Source of the DNA: Nepenthes gracilis
Lineage: Eukaryota; Streptophyta; Magnoliopsida; Caryophyllales; Nepenthaceae
Reading direction: 5' to 3'
Length of the DNA stretch: 64,000 bases
Assembly (NCBI GenBank): GCA_033239525.1
Contig: BSYO01000022.1
Coordinates: 10,736,923 to 10,800,922, forward strand
The notes below the pieces were generated by a model. The model ran no database searches. It was not told the origin of the DNA and worked only from the letters and a program-made list of their open reading frames with translations. The translations under genes were made by a program, and so were the position numbers. This document shows positions 36,364-48,347 of the stretch, one piece after another (the first letter of the stretch is position 1; each line of letters begins with the position of its first letter).

Positions 36364-36819
36364 CTAAGAACCTAAAGCAGCAAATCCACCACCCTTCATC
36401 ATCTGCCTGAACTCTTTGTAATCAACCATCCCATCGCCATCAACATCCACCTTGTTTATCATCATCTTGCAATCCTCGATCGTCCTCCCCTGTTTCAGTC
36501 CCAACGACTGCAGCACCGATCTCAACTCCTCCACCGTGATGAATCCATCGCCATTCTGATCGAACACGTTGAATGCTTCCCTCATGTCTTCTTCCTCGTC
36601 CTTCTCGTCCATTATCGTCTGGTACAGGGCTCCAAATTCATCTATATCCACGTACCCGTCCCCATTGGCATCGATCTTTTCGATCACCTGAGTCAGCTCT
36701 TTGTCCGGAATGTAGATTCCCAAGTTCTGCAACGAATCGCTCAGCTCCTTTTTCGTGATTTTCCCATCCCCGTTTCGATCGAACATCTGGAATACCCTCT
36801 TCAATTCAGCCGGATCCAT
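36364..36819 (-). CDS. CML7: Calmodulin-like protein, CML7 type (151 aa, four EF hands)
   Basis: Intronless calcium sensor without signal peptide, so probably cytosolic. Four canonical EF-hand loops: residues 14-25 ([12 protein letters not shown]), 50-61 ([12 protein letters not shown]), 87-98 ([12 protein letters not shown]) and 125-136 ([12 protein letters not shown]). Each has Asp at loop position 1, Gly at 6 and Glu at 12, so all four should bind calcium. An acidic linker (about 71-78, DEKDEEED) separates the two lobes. The start [14 protein letters not shown], the insert [10 protein letters not shown] and the tail [10 protein letters not shown] match Arabidopsis CML7 and close paralogues from memory, rather than true calmodulin (149 aa, ADQLTDEQI start). 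The ATG at 36817-36819 is the only sensible start. A TATA box lies about 320 bases upstream. Targets cannot be inferred from sequence. Confidence 0.93.
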   Translation of the reverse strand: MDPAELKRVFQMFDRNGDGKITKKELSDSLQNLGIYIPDKELTQVIEKIDANGDGYVDIDEFGALYQTIMDEKDEEEDMREAFNVFDQNGDGFITVEELRSVLQSLGLKQGRTIEDCKMMINKVDVDGDGMVDYKEFRQMMKGGGFAALGS

Positions 36820-37140
36820 TTTGTAGACAGATTATTTTCAAATCAACACCAGTGGAAACCAGGGATGATCTCCCCTGTTTGTATGGAAATCAAGAACCTT
36901 TAATTTCTTTTTCAGATTGTTGGTTTTGGGTCTCAATGATGAGCAATTACATCAACAACTCAATGGTTTTCGAAATCAAACGTCAACAACAGAATGAAAG
37001 ATGATTACTTTGATGAGGTAGAGGAATCGAAATTGCCGTAAAATCTACGGGAGAATGAATGTTCTGGTGCGAAGTCGGTTAAATTTTGTGGGTTTTGTGG
37101 TGAAGTTGTGAATTGCCTCCTTGAAGTTCGTTGATTCATC

Positions 37141-37150
37141 CATTTATAGT
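37141..37150 (-). promoter_or_regulatory. TATA box of the CML7-type gene
   Basis: Minus-strand ACTATAAATG, followed in transcription direction by about 320 bases to the ATG at 36819. A transcription start about 30 bases downstream (near 37115) would give a 5' leader of roughly 300 bases, possibly spliced. Confidence 0.55.
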
Positions 37151-37512
37151 GAACAGAATCGCTTCATGCTCTGGTTATTTTGGGAATTTTCTTGGTCCGA
37201 AAATTTGATAACCGGAGTTGGCTTTTTTGACTCGGTTTTTTCCCGTTGGGAGTGGATCCCATTTTTGTTTGGCGTCGCCGTTCATTAAAGGTTGGTTGGA
37301 CGTGGTCTCTTTTGCCGTTTTGAATTTTTGAAAATTGAGCCGTTGATTGAATCGACTTAATGAGAAAAATCAAGCCAAAATTCAAAAAAAAAAAAAAATT
37401 ATGTGAGAGGAAATTTGCACTGTGAGAGGAGGTGGGTGGGGGAGCCGTTGAGATGAAATAAAAAAATAAAGCTTCAAAATAAATTATGCAATTTAAATTT
37501 TTATATTTTATG
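37151..37512. other. Upstream flank of CML7-type gene
   Basis: Likely promoter-proximal DNA of the minus-strand CML7-type gene. It contains an A tract at 37383-37399 and no other recognised feature. It ends at the target-site duplication of the Tat element. Confidence 0.4.
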
Positions 37513-37517
37513 TTTAT

Positions 37518-38411
37518 TGTTGCATCCCAAATTCCTGATTGTCGTACAAATTAGGAAGCTTTCGGATTACTCACCGTCCGGAGGGTATCACGAGTGGGTT
37601 CGGTCTCAATCGCTGTTAACTTAGAACCTGTACAACACAAACTAACAAATAAAAGGTCAGAAGTCGGCGGTGTTTCTCCCACCGAAAACATTCCGATACT
37701 CAAGTCGGTAATCTCCCGCAATGAACGAAAAGGAGCGTATGCTTAGAGATGCGCGGAAGTATGCTGTGTGTGCGGTGAGAGTGTATGAATGTGAAAGTAT
37801 GAGAGTTAATGAGCGTTTGGTGGGAGGCCTCGCTCTCGGGAATGCACCGTGAAAGGTGGCTCACTCTGGCAGCCCGTGAAAGGCTGTGAAGGATGAAGCT
37901 GGGCGTAAGTTTGAGAGTAGGAACTTAAGGAGTGTTTATTTCAAAGCCCAAGATTAGATTAATGATTCAGAATTTGATCGATCCTTTTTCCTGTAGAAGG
38001 AGAGAGAATATATATGCTCCAAGAAGTGGAGCTTTGAGCTCGAGAATCCTTTCTATAGGGATTCATTGGCCATTGATTGCTGGTGGCAATCAGTGGTGTC
38101 AGTTGTTGCTTTATGGCGGTGAGGAGACCGTTGTGTATCGTTAGCCACGCCTGGTTTACCTTTTGCTTGGGGATTGGCTAGTCAGCTACAGGAAACGGCG
38201 CAAGCCGCGGCTAGCAAAGTTGACATTTCCATCATTGGTTTGCCTCTACTGCCTGCAACTGTATTAGTGAGTTATAGGGAGTGCTGATTAGATGAGGGCG
38301 TTGGGCCGCCACGTAGGCTGCTCTGAGTTCTGAGCCATGTAGGCGGTTTGGGCCGCTGCTTCTTGAATTGAGCCTCGGAAGTCTTGGGCTTCACCTATAT
38401 TGGACCCAACA
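37518..38411 (-). repeat. 3' LTR of the Tat element
   Basis: Plus-strand TGTTGCATCCC ... GGACCCAACA, 894 bases. It aligns with 52675-53455 through CTCACCRTCCGGAGGGT, GTGTGCGGTGRGAGTRTATGAATG, AAAGCCCAAGWTTAGATTAA, CTTTTTCCTGTAGAAGGA, GGGATTC and GACCCAACA. Substitutions and indels are numerous, so the insertion is not recent. Confidence 0.9.
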
Positions 38412-38699
38412 ATAGCCTCCTATACCTGGGCCGACTTGTAGTCGAGGCCTGGCATATCCATGAGGGTCCAGCTAGCCGCCACGCGTCCTTCCTTGAGATG
38501 CACTAGACGTTGTTCTTATCTATCGTCGTGCCTTCCCTAGACAATCACGTGGGCTTCTCGGGTACCGCAGAGATTCACTACTCTGAATGGGAGGTTTTGC
38601 ACGCCAAAATCCGGGCAAATACTGAAAATTTTCCTATTTAGTGATTAACGGCTATCGGACAGCACACCTTGCTGAGTGTGGTCAGGGTGTTGACTGCTC

Positions 38700-39382
38700 T
38701 ATAAATAGAGGAGTTCGCCGATTGGAGGGACCCATACCTTAGCTAATTCTCGGAGAAATGATAAGAAGCCCTTGGCTTGCCCCGCTCTCGGCAGGGATCC
38801 GTGAAGGAATCGGATGGACCTGTTGGAGATCCGGTGCTTTTGTTGAAGACTGTCTTCATACCTCAACCGTGGGCGCTTCCTCATGCTAACAAGGGTGGTT
38901 TGGCCACTCTACTGTCGTTAATGCCTTTCTCGCCGATGGCATAATTCCTAGTGTTCAAGAGAGTCCTTGCAGAGCTATCATGGGGCATTTTGTCATCGAG
39001 ATAGCACATTGCTGACGGCCTCGACCGCACCTGGTGCATCATATTTGCCTTCTAGAGAGGAGGCAGGAGGTGGAGTCTCTACAGGGGAAGTGCGTGGTAG
39101 CCGCGTCCCTACTAGGACTGCTGTTAAGGGTGCTGGTTCTATCGCTGTGGTTATCTCCGGATGAACCTTTAGGGTCTGGCCAGCACCAGCGGCTTTGATG
39201 CCTGGGTGAATCAGAGTTTTTGCGGCGGCCAGAGTGATCTAATGTAGATCATTTTCTCTAGTGAGGCTCCAAGCATGTGGGGCCGTCATTCCGGACTTTA
39301 TACTCCGTGCTCTATCTTTCTCTTTTTTGAACCTTCGCTGTTGTAAACTCTGTACTTTGTAAAGAAAACTTTGATCAATAAA
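38700..39382 (+). other. Antisense unit 0 of the Tat element
   Basis: Consensus TATA box TATAAATA at 38700-38707, ATG at 38758 opening a 43-codon frame, a second 66-codon frame at 38967-39164 and a poly(A) signal AATAAA at 39377-39382. This resembles a small transcription unit running opposite to the element's pol. No protein domain is recognisable and the coding part is broken. Confidence 0.45.
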
Positions 39383-39818
39383 AGCAGTAGCTTTTGCCTT
39401 TATTCTCCTGCATGCGTTTTCTTTCATTTATTACCTTTTCGGGTGGCACTTCGGGGGTAATTTGCTTCCTTCATTGTGGCATGCGCCAACCCACACATTC
39501 GAGCATTCCTAACTACCTGCAGTCTGTTGTGCCGATGTCATCCCTTGAGTTCCAATGTTAATCGTCGATGGGAGGACACGGCGGAAAAAGATCGCTGACG
39601 TCTGTTTCCCTCGGGAGATCAAACACTATTAGCAGACATCACATCCATCGGATTATCTGACGCATTGATTGCATAGGAGATTATGGGGCGTCGCGTCACG
39701 ATAAATTGCTTTGAAAAGCCATGATGCTTTAGGGATCTACCACGTGGGGGGAGCTTCTTGGTTCTCTCTCAAAATGCTTCTTCCTCGAAGCGACGCCGTT
39801 TCGTTGGGAGATTTCTGG

Positions 39819-40666
39819 CTATTTAAGCGCCTGAAATCCCTCCAGGGACTTCGCATCCCTTGGCGACGTTGAGAGCGTGAAACGTGTGCTATCCTTGCTC
39901 TTTCTCGATACTGATGGAAAGATCATCATCCTCGTCAGAATTTGAGCTGTCCTTTGGTGAGTCCACGAGGGACACACATGCCTCAAGGATCCACAACAAT
40001 GCTACATCAAGCTGCGATGACAAAAGGCTGTCACTTAGAGACCTCTATCATGGGGCAAATGAGATCTCTGAGAGCGCCACCGGGCTTCGAGATGGACGGG
40101 GCTTACACCTTCTCCCAGGGATGAAGGCCTAGGAGGGTGGATCCCATGCTCCACCAAGTCGCTAGGGCTATTGAAGACTTCAATGCCAGGGTGTAGGTTG
40201 CGGTTGGAGAGATTGAGCAGACTAGGGCTCGCGTTGCACACTTTGAGAGGGCGTGAGCAAAGTCGAAGTAAGGGCGTCAAGGCTCGTCGGCGCCAACATG
40301 GAGGCTCGGAACCGCATTTCGGCTCTTCAGGAGGAGTTCGAGCGATTTCGGGCACACTCTAGTGAGGAACGCATGCGGTTGGAGATCGAGTTGAAGTTGA
40401 GGTTCAGGCCAGAAGAGGTGGCCCCTGCACTAGAAGGGAGATTCCATGACAATATTTGTCTCAGCCAGAGGTTAGCCAGGCTGGAGGAGCCAAACTTCCG
40501 CATTGGCGTTTTGGACTCTTGAAACTCAAGTGCTCAGACTCACGTGGACCTAACAGAGTACACGACTCCGGATCCTCTAGGGCCCAGTGATGGCAGCTAG
40601 TTATAATTTGCAGCCGTTGGCTGCCTCATACTGTAAAAAGAGTTTATTAGTACATTACATAATAAA
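39819..40666 (+). pseudogene. Antisense unit 1 of the Tat element (coiled-coil frame)
   Basis: TATA-like CTATTTAAG at 39819-39827, ATG at 39914 starting MERSSSSSEFELSF, broken frame continuing to a Glu/Arg-rich likely coiled coil at about 40253-40522 (ISALQEEFERFRAHSSEERM, then RFHDNICLSQRLARLE), and AATAAA at 40661-40666. The Ser-rich start and coiled-coil end parallel unit 2 (41052 onward), whose end at about 42920 also carries an LEHRF-DGIRL segment. It is probably a diverged copy of the Tat antisense gene. Stops and frameshifts prevent a full product. Confidence 0.5.
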
Positions 40667-40968
40667 ACTTTATTACTTAACTGTGCGGTTTATTCATTAC
40701 TATCCATTGTGTTGTAGTGTTAAGTGTTTCCTTCTGGATGCGTGATCCAAAAACTTTGCCACCACTGATCCTGACGGTCAGAATCTGCATTTAATGCTGG
40801 TGTGACAACCGGAGTTTGGTAGGCGGCTGAGGTGATTGTGATCTGCAATCTGGCAAGGGCCATGACTGGCTGCCGTTTGGAACTCGTGGCGTTTCTGTTG
40901 AACGGGCACGTGGCCTGGCCATCAAGTGCAATGCCGATTGAGTTTCCTGTGCAACGGTACCCTGTTGC

Positions 40969-42960
40969 CTATTTAAGCAGTGCTTTTCACGAATTCCATT
41001 TTTCACGCTTCCTTGCCCTAAGATTCTTAAACATTTCCTTGAGAGAAAAACATGATGAAGAGGAGTTCTCCTTCTTCTTCCCACGCCTCTCGAACAGTTC
41101 GCCATGGGGTTTGTAACACGAGATCTGTCCTGACTGTGAGTGCATCACCGCCTTGATGGTAGATTACGGGATTCCCAATGATATGGCCTACTGTGCTCTT
41201 GGCTTGGGCGGTAGGGCTAATGCCCCTCTGGAGGGTTTCATCATCGTCTACGAGTACCATCTGAAGGGAGGGCTCCGCTACCCCATGCCATGTACTCTGC
41301 ACACGCTTGTCGAAGCATTGGGTGTTCCTATTGCGAGACTTCGTCCCAACGCCGATCGTTACTTGGTTTCCTTATGTGTTTTCGCCCGCCTTTATTTTGG
41401 CGTGTTCAATGTGAATGCGGCGAATGTAATCTTTTACTTCATCGAGTCGGAGGATTGGATCTTGATGTTTCATCGATCTGGCTTCCACTTTCGGGGGACC
41501 AATCCAGACTCGGTGAAGAACTTGAAGAATCATTTCTTCTTCATTTAGGAACCTTCAGATTCGGAGCTCTATCACGAGTGGGGTCCGATCCAGGGGTTCT
41601 TTCGTGGAGAGGTGACTACAGAGGTGACCAGTGAGGAGTCGAAATTGGTGGCTGCCATTAGCTCGGTAATGGAGACGTTCTCCATCTAGGGCTACTATCT
41701 AACTCTCATACTTTTGTCACCGCCAAGTGGGGTCCTGTGTCTGGCTGGGCCATTGCTAGTCTCGAGAAGAAGAAATCTAGGGTCATTGTGATCTGCGAGC
41801 CATCAGGGAAAAATGTCGAGGAGAGTTGCTTTCTGCTAGAGATGTCATCAAATGAAGAGGTTGAGGCCCCACTGAAGAGGTTGAGGAAGGCCGAAGGCAC
41901 TTCCACCAGGAGGTCATAGAGACTGGCTACAAGACTAGCCGCGCGAACCATGAGTCCCATTCCAAGGCGAGTGTTGGACATTGAGTCACGGGAGGGAGCG
42001 GCCGAGCATCTGCTGATTCCTGCCATGGTGTTGGTTGAGTACGACATTCCTATGGTGGAACTTCACTCTGGGGGAGAATCCCCTGTGGGTCCTTTCGTCA
42101 ACTTGAAGCTGTAGGAGGCGGCCGTTGAAGGCGTGACGGTCGTGGAGATCAACGTGGTAGGTCCTGAGGAGGCTGAGGGGGCTGGTATTTTGAGCCTGTG
42201 CCAAGTTCATTAGGGACTCCAGAGCCTGCTAGGCCACTTTCGAATGCGTGTGTCCTAGAGAGTGCTCCGTCGACGAGGAGGAAGTTGAAGCTGGATGGGT
42301 TGCCAGTTCGCCTGGTGCCGATTTGATTCCTGAGACTGTCGTGGCTGGGATGGCTCAAGAACCAGAGCCCCCAAGTGTTTCTCTATCACCTGTGGCTCCA
42401 AATCTTCCTAGCTCTGTGAGAGTTGTGGCTGAATGCATAGAGCGCCCGAGCTTGCTTGTGTTAGGAGACGGAGCTTGTCGTCCAGATGCATCCCTTACTC
42501 AGTTATGATCGTTCTGAATGGAGCGTTCTTCCGCTAGCTAGAACTTTGTAGATTTCTAATAATCTATTTTCCCTTGCAAGTCCTTGGGGAAGTCAACTTT
42601 ATTGACGCAGTGGTTGCTCAATTGTGCGGATACTTTCGCCATGTTAGGAAAGAATCCGAGCAAAAGATGGCCTAGTGTGCGGGAGTTGAGATCGCTGCAC
42701 TCAGGGAAGAAAATGGGTAGCTAAGGGAGGAGAATGGTCAGCTAAAAGAGGCGAATGGACAACTAAAGGAAGAGAATGGATAGCTGGCACAGGAATCCGC
42801 ATGTCTAAGGTGGGAGGTTGAGCAGTTGGAGAGATTGGCCACCACTTTGGAGGACAACATCTCCTTCCTTTCCATAGACGTGAGGCAACGGCTCACTCTG
42901 GGGGATGTAGCCCTCGTACTAGAGCACAGGTTCTAGGATGGCATTCGTCTTATCTTAAGA
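40969..42960 (+). pseudogene. Antisense ORF of the Tat element ('putative gypsy type transposon' domain)
   Basis: TATA-like CTATTTAAG at 40969-40977, ATG at 41052 (MMKRSSPSSSHASR). At 41153-41548 a 131-codon frame contains GLRYPMPCTLHTLVEALGV, IARLRPNADRYLVSLCVFAR and NAANVIFYFI. This is the block typical of the plant family annotated as 'putative gypsy type transposon', encoded antisense between integrase and 3' LTR in Tat elements. Further downstream are Glu-rich frames and a 30-base repeat encoding EENGQLKEANGQLK-like heptads (about 42705-42790), then ALVLEHRF. The function of this protein family is not established. Several stops and frameshifts make it a pseudogene. Confidence 0.7.
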
Positions 42961-43660
42961 TTCCCTCCCTCGTGCTTCCAGGTGTCTCGGAGGGCGTCTT
43001 TCATCTGAGGAACACTGGGGTCTTTAATAGCTCTCGCCTAAGGAACTTTTTGAGGAGGCGGGTCCATGAGACCCATAGGGACACATTTGCTTTTGTATAG
43101 CTTCATTTCCATTTTTGTTGTTTAACGATAGCTTGTACATACGCAATGAATGAAGAGCAGCAATCTTTTTGCCTTAGTGTCTTCTGAGTATGCAAAGCAA
43201 TTTTCAAAATCGCAACTCTTGTTTTAACGGCTAAGCATGTAAAGCTATTGTTGCCAAAGCTCCAATCCTGGTGCCTTCTTGCGCTGTACTCGTCCATCGT
43301 CAAAGGATGTCATCACATTTCACGCGTTTAATGGGAAGCTCAGTTCAATAAAATGGATGTCATCGCAAGCCCGATGGAGGCACACCAAGGGCCAATTGGG
43401 TTTTAGGCCACAGTAGCCGGACTCTGGGTCCAAGGTCTTTTCACACACGATACATGTATTATGCGCTCAACCCCGCTCAAGGGCATCGTCGCTCTCATGT
43501 GCACGGTCCTTAGCCATGACCATCATAGATTGAGGGTGTTCTCTTTTTTAAGAGAATGTCGCTGCATGCCTGCAATTCCTGCCCCCTAAGGTTTTGGTGG
43601 CCGCATGTTGTGAACTTCAAAAGCCCCCAGGCTTAACTTCTTAACTGCACAGGTTGCCTG
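42961..43660. other. Non-coding 3' part of Tat element
   Basis: Between the antisense frames and the 83/72-base repeats. No intact frame. A weak AATGAA poly(A)-like signal at about 43145 could end unit 2. Confidence 0.4.
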
Positions 43661-43666
43661 GTACGG

Positions 43667-43835
43667 AGCCAAGGATTGAAGGGCCGCTTAGGGCCTTTTG
43701 ACATGGAGTTGAGGTTAGGGCATGGCCGCTTCCGGGCTGCTTGGCGTGAAGCCAAGGATTGAAGGGCCACTTAGGGCCTTTCAACGCGGAGTCGAGATTG
43801 GGGTATGGCCGCTTGGCACGGAGCCAAGGATTTGT
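43667..43835. repeat. Tandem repeat near the pol end of the Tat element
   Basis: AGCCAAGGATTGAAGGGCC starts units at 43667 and 43750, and a third partial unit starts at 43822. Units of about 83 and 72 bases share CTTAGGGCCTTT and GGTATGGCCGCTT-like blocks. Tandem repeats between integrase and 3' LTR are known in Tat/Ogre-type elements. Confidence 0.8.
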
Positions 43836-44299
43836 TTTACGGATGGATGAAAATCCTCCCGACTTAGAAGCAGTTTAGGTCACTTTACTTTTTTGAATGT
43901 CATGCATACAAACACCCATACGAATGAACACACAAAATTATAAAAATGATCAATTTTATTAAATGTAAACAAAATAGATGTACAAACATTCCTCATGGTG
44001 TACGTGTATGTCTTACCTGGGTTTGGCGTTGTCTTACTGATAATATTTCCTGAGGTTGGTGGCATTCCAGGTCTATGGGACCAACTTACCGTCTTGGACG
44101 CATAGCTCGTATGCTCCATTCCGGAGGATTGTTGAGTTGAAGAACGGGCCCTCCCAGCCTGGGGAGAGTTTGTTCCTATTTGTGGCCTTTCCTGTAGCCT
44201 CTACACTCCGGAGGACCATGTCTCCGAATTTAAGCAAGCATGCCTTCACCTGCTTATTATGGTATTGTGCAATGCGCTATTGGTAGGCTGTAGTCTTCA

Positions 44300-45290
44300 A
44301 GCAGGCTGCGTCACGAACTTCCGAGAGCAAGTCAGTCTGAGTCTCTGGGAGTTGGTGGCTGGATCGAAACATTCGACCCGCAGGCAAGGAAATCCCACTT
44401 TGACGGGGACAACCACTTCAATCCCGTAGTAGAGATTGAGGGATGTCTCCCTCGTTGGTTCCTGCGGGATTATTCTATATGACCAAAACACGGAAGGCAA
44501 CTCATCGACCTAGGAGCCCCCAGTGTCCTCCAGTTTGGTCTTCCGCCCATGCAGCAGTGTGCGGCTGGTGACTTCAACCTGTCTGTTTATCTAAGGGTAT
44601 GCCACAGACGTATGAACCAGCCTGATGCGCATGCTTGCACAATATTTGATGAATCACTTGCTGGTGAATTGGATTCCGTTGTCGATTATTATAACCTCAG
44701 GAATCCCAAAATGGCAAACGATATTCTAGTGGAGGAACTCTATTACGTTCTGCTCGGTGATCTGTGCCAGGGGGATCGCTTCCACCCACTTGGTGAAGTA
44801 GTCAATGTCGATAATAAGGAATTTCCTTTGTCCGGAGGCCAAAGGTAGGGGTCAAAGGATATCGAGCCCCCACTGTGTGAACGACCATGGAGATTGAAAA
44901 ATGTGTACCTTTGTGTGGGGTTGATGAGCCATGGTCCCATAAACCAGACAACTATCGCACTTCTTCACAAATTCTAGGGCGTCTTGCTTCATCGTGGGCC
45001 AGAAAAGATCTTTTCGCATGATCTTGAACGCGAGATTTTTTCCTCCGATATGCGAGCCACATACGCCGCGGTCGACTTTGCTCAGCGCATACTTGGCTTC
45101 CTCGGGAGTTAGGCATTTCAGGTTGGGAGTGGAATATCCCCGCTGGTACAACCTACTACCGAGGATTGCGTACCAGCCTGTTGTCCTGTTAATCTACTTG
45201 GCCTCATCGGCGTTCGTAGGCAACGTTCTGTCCGTCAGATACCTGTGATATGGGGTCATTCAATTGTCGCCTTCGTTAACCTGCAGTACT
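44300..45290 (-). pseudogene. Tat integrase remnant
   Basis: Minus strand: HHCC zinc-binding region at 44852-45151 (CGSHIGGKN, then FWPTMKQDALEFVKKCDSC, and SPWSFTQWGLDIL), followed to the left by an integrase core with DYFTKWVEA, a DNG-x-QF block and an N-x-Q-x-E block. These are the three acidic positions of the DDE-type core. Several in-frame stops. Its upstream junction to RNase H is interrupted by the solo LTR starting at 45296. Confidence 0.85.
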
Positions 45291-45892
45291 TCCTGTGTAA
45301 TGATCTGAGCTCGGATCCCCGAATCCGACCCGGACCGTCATGGTTAATATCTTAAATCATCCAAAATTAACAATTATACGTCATCAATGAACTCAACATC
45401 ATTAAAATATCATCAATGATCCTCATAAATACATCATAAATTAAATATCCATATTAGCAATAATAATAACTTTAATAAATGATATCGATGTCCCAAAATA
45501 TCAATTCTCATAAAGAAAATCTAACATAAGTCGAATAATAACTAAATCAAAAATCTTAAATCCCCATCCGGAGAGCCTCAAACTCTGATATCGCCTCTAT
45601 CTGGTGGTTACCCAAAAGTCACGTGATCTCTTTGATCCTAATATCAATCTGTCTAATCCTGGGCCAATAAAACACAAGAGTGAGTCGAATGCCAAACAAG
45701 TAAACATAATCAACAATAGATGAGTATAATTAAGCATCCCGGATAATAAAATAATAAATAAAATCAATAATAGTAGGTAATAGATCAACCATCGAGACTC
45801 AATAACAAGGCCACGTGAACGGCCACGTATCACGGCTAAGTATCAAGGAGCAACATGGATTCCGATCGAATCACCAATACGATGTCACAACT

Positions 45893-46437
45893 GTATGAAT
45901 GACAGCAATCTCCGGGGACCTTATTCTACCATAGTGGACAAAAGGCCGCGTATTTACGCCCCCGACGGTTGGGTGAGTACCACAAGATTACCTGGTATCC
46001 ATAGTATCCCCACTACCCTAACAGTCCTCCCAGAGGTTGTACTCATAGCATGCTCATGCCATCTTCGATACCCCTCACCAATGATATCTCAAATATCATC
46101 ATCTACGATGATCCTTAGGTTATAAGCATCCCTTTTGACTAACTGTATGAGATAACAAGAATATGAATATCAGCTCAATTTGAGGTCACCACAATACGAG
46201 ATAATACGAATCTCTCTGGACCTTATTCTACCATAGTGAACCAAAGGCCGTATATTTACGCCCCCAACGGTTGGGTAATATAACGAGGTCATCTATAGTA
46301 TCCCCACTACCCCTACAGTCCTCTCAGAGGTTGCACCCATAGCATGCTCATTCCATCTCCGATACCCCTCGTCAATGATATCCCAGATATCATTCTCTAT
46401 GATGGTCACTAGGTTATAAGCATTCATTCTCAATATC
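45893..46437. repeat. Tandem duplication of about 298 bp inside the solo LTR
   Basis: Two copies at about 45893-46132 and 46192-46437 share GGACCTTATTCTACCATAGTG, TATTTACGCCCCC, GGTTGGGT, TATCCCCACTACCC, ATAGCATGCTCAT and TAGGTTATAAGCAT in the same order. Period is about 298 bases. Sequence is non-coding. Confidence 0.85.
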
Positions 46438-46749
46438 AACGACCTCAATCCTTTGGAATGGAATCAGTATTGGAAAAGTATAGACTACTCTTCGGTCCTA
46501 CGAACTCCCATACGCCCGATTACCGTAGAGTCTTCGCACACTCTCCTTTACTTATCCATAGAGTGCTAATAAATATACGCACGTCGACAAAGTTAACGCA
46601 AAGGATAAATTATTAGAATTTTATCAATAGAATACAGAAATAATCACTTACCGACTATCATTATTATAAACGTGCGAAACTTACCTACGCATACAATATG
46701 AACGAATACTGGCAGCTCATTTATAAATATAAGATACAAATATATATAT

Positions 46750-47345
46750 ATATAACTTCCCATAGTAACACATGCATATACATAATTAAATATACACATA
46801 TTACACACATTCCACTCACTGTGCACACATGCACTTGACCACATACACCCAAAGACACTCAGCAGCTTCTGCCGCTATTTTCCCACACCAACACACAACC
46901 AAAGCACACTCACGCCTACACACGGCTACACCCCCTGCTCACACACCCACCACTACTGACAGTAGCAGCAAAGCTGTCGCCTCACAACCTCACACCCCCT
47001 CACGCACACACGCTTGGCAGCACTCTGCCGACACTCACTGCACACACTACTCACACAAACTATACCATATATGTATTTATGCATACCTACATACATATAC
47101 ATTTCTATCTATATATATACATATATATACCCCCTCATACACCCATCGATTACACACTTCGCACAACACCCACATCCTAATACCCATACTATCCATACAC
47201 ACAATACATACACCCGTTAAATAATTAAATAAATAGATATACGGCCATTATACATACTATTGATACACCCATATACCAAATGCACCCTCACACATATACA
47301 CATAGTGTCGATATTCCCATATCAGCACCCACAACCAAGCCCCTA
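46750..47345. repeat. CA-rich low-complexity tract
   Basis: Plus strand is dominated by CACA-, ACCC- and CATA-type words over about 600 bases inside the solo LTR. The resulting long open frames are Thr/His/Pro-rich and have no domain. Confidence 0.75.
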
Positions 47346-48274
47346 TTCCCCCAAATTTCTCACTTTACCACAAAATTGGGGCGGTAAGCATAAATTTACC
47401 ACACGAAAGGATGTAATCAGCATCTAAGAATGAAGGGGAAGTAATTTTACTTGCAAAACAATTGGGCTAAGCTCTCTTTCCACCCTGAGTCATTTATCCT
47501 GGTTGGAATTATGGAAAATAGAGTACCGTGCTCTGTTTTCCCACGGTTGGGCCGAGTCCCTTAAATCAGTATATACAAGACGCAAGATGGATATTACAAC
47601 TCCATTGCACAAATTACCCAACCCTAATTCATCATAAATCCCAGATTATCGGTCAATTTCTCACCGAGCCGAAGCTCTGGATTTGATTTTCCCAAAATTG
47701 TAACCCTTGACTTTCAACAGTTTCCCACCAAATCAGAGTATAAAAATTAGAGATTTGCATTGACAAGAATAAAAGGAGAATTAATTTTGTGATGGAGAAA
47801 CTTTACTTCCAAAATGGAGGATTACTTGCCTTGATTTGGAGATCGGCGGCGACGGCTTCGGCTTCGTGCTCCACTTACGACGGTGGCGGTATGAATCGAC
47901 GATAGCGGTAACACCAACCTACGGTGGCAACTTTGATTGCATACACGTCGGCATCATCCCAACACACGACGGCAATTAGCAGTGGCAACGAAGAGGGACA
48001 AGGATGATGACATCAGCTCACGGCTAGGGTAACGATGGCCCCCCTTCTCCTTCCCCCACCGTCTCCTTAAATAATGAAGGGGTCGATTTAGGGTTTTTAT
48101 TTGGAATGCCGATTTCCTTCCTCCTTGTTGGGAATCTGTCGCCGCGCCTGCCCCTCTCTCTCTCCTTTGCTTCTTCTACCCTTCCTTCCTTCTTTCTTTC
48201 CTTTATTTCTTCTTTCTTTCTTTTTCTTTTCCTTCTCTTCCTTTTCCTTTTCTTTCTCCCATTATTTGTTTCTC

Positions 48275-48276
<2 letters not shown>

Positions 48277-48346
<70 letters not shown>
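48277..48346. repeat. (TTA)n microsatellite
   Basis: About 23 perfect TTA units inside the solo LTR, preceded by a TTTCC-rich polypyrimidine stretch from about 48150. Creates artificial poly-Leu and poly-Tyr frames. Confidence 0.95.

Positions 48347-48347
<1 letters not shown>

Noticed and set aside
41290..41634. 114-codon plus-strand frame overlapping the Tat antisense ORF
   Set aside because: It is the neighbouring frame of the 41153-41548 domain; only the latter shows family motifs.
46829..47224. 131-codon Thr/His/Pro-rich frame
   Set aside because: Arises from a CA-rich low-complexity tract inside the solo LTR and is not a gene.
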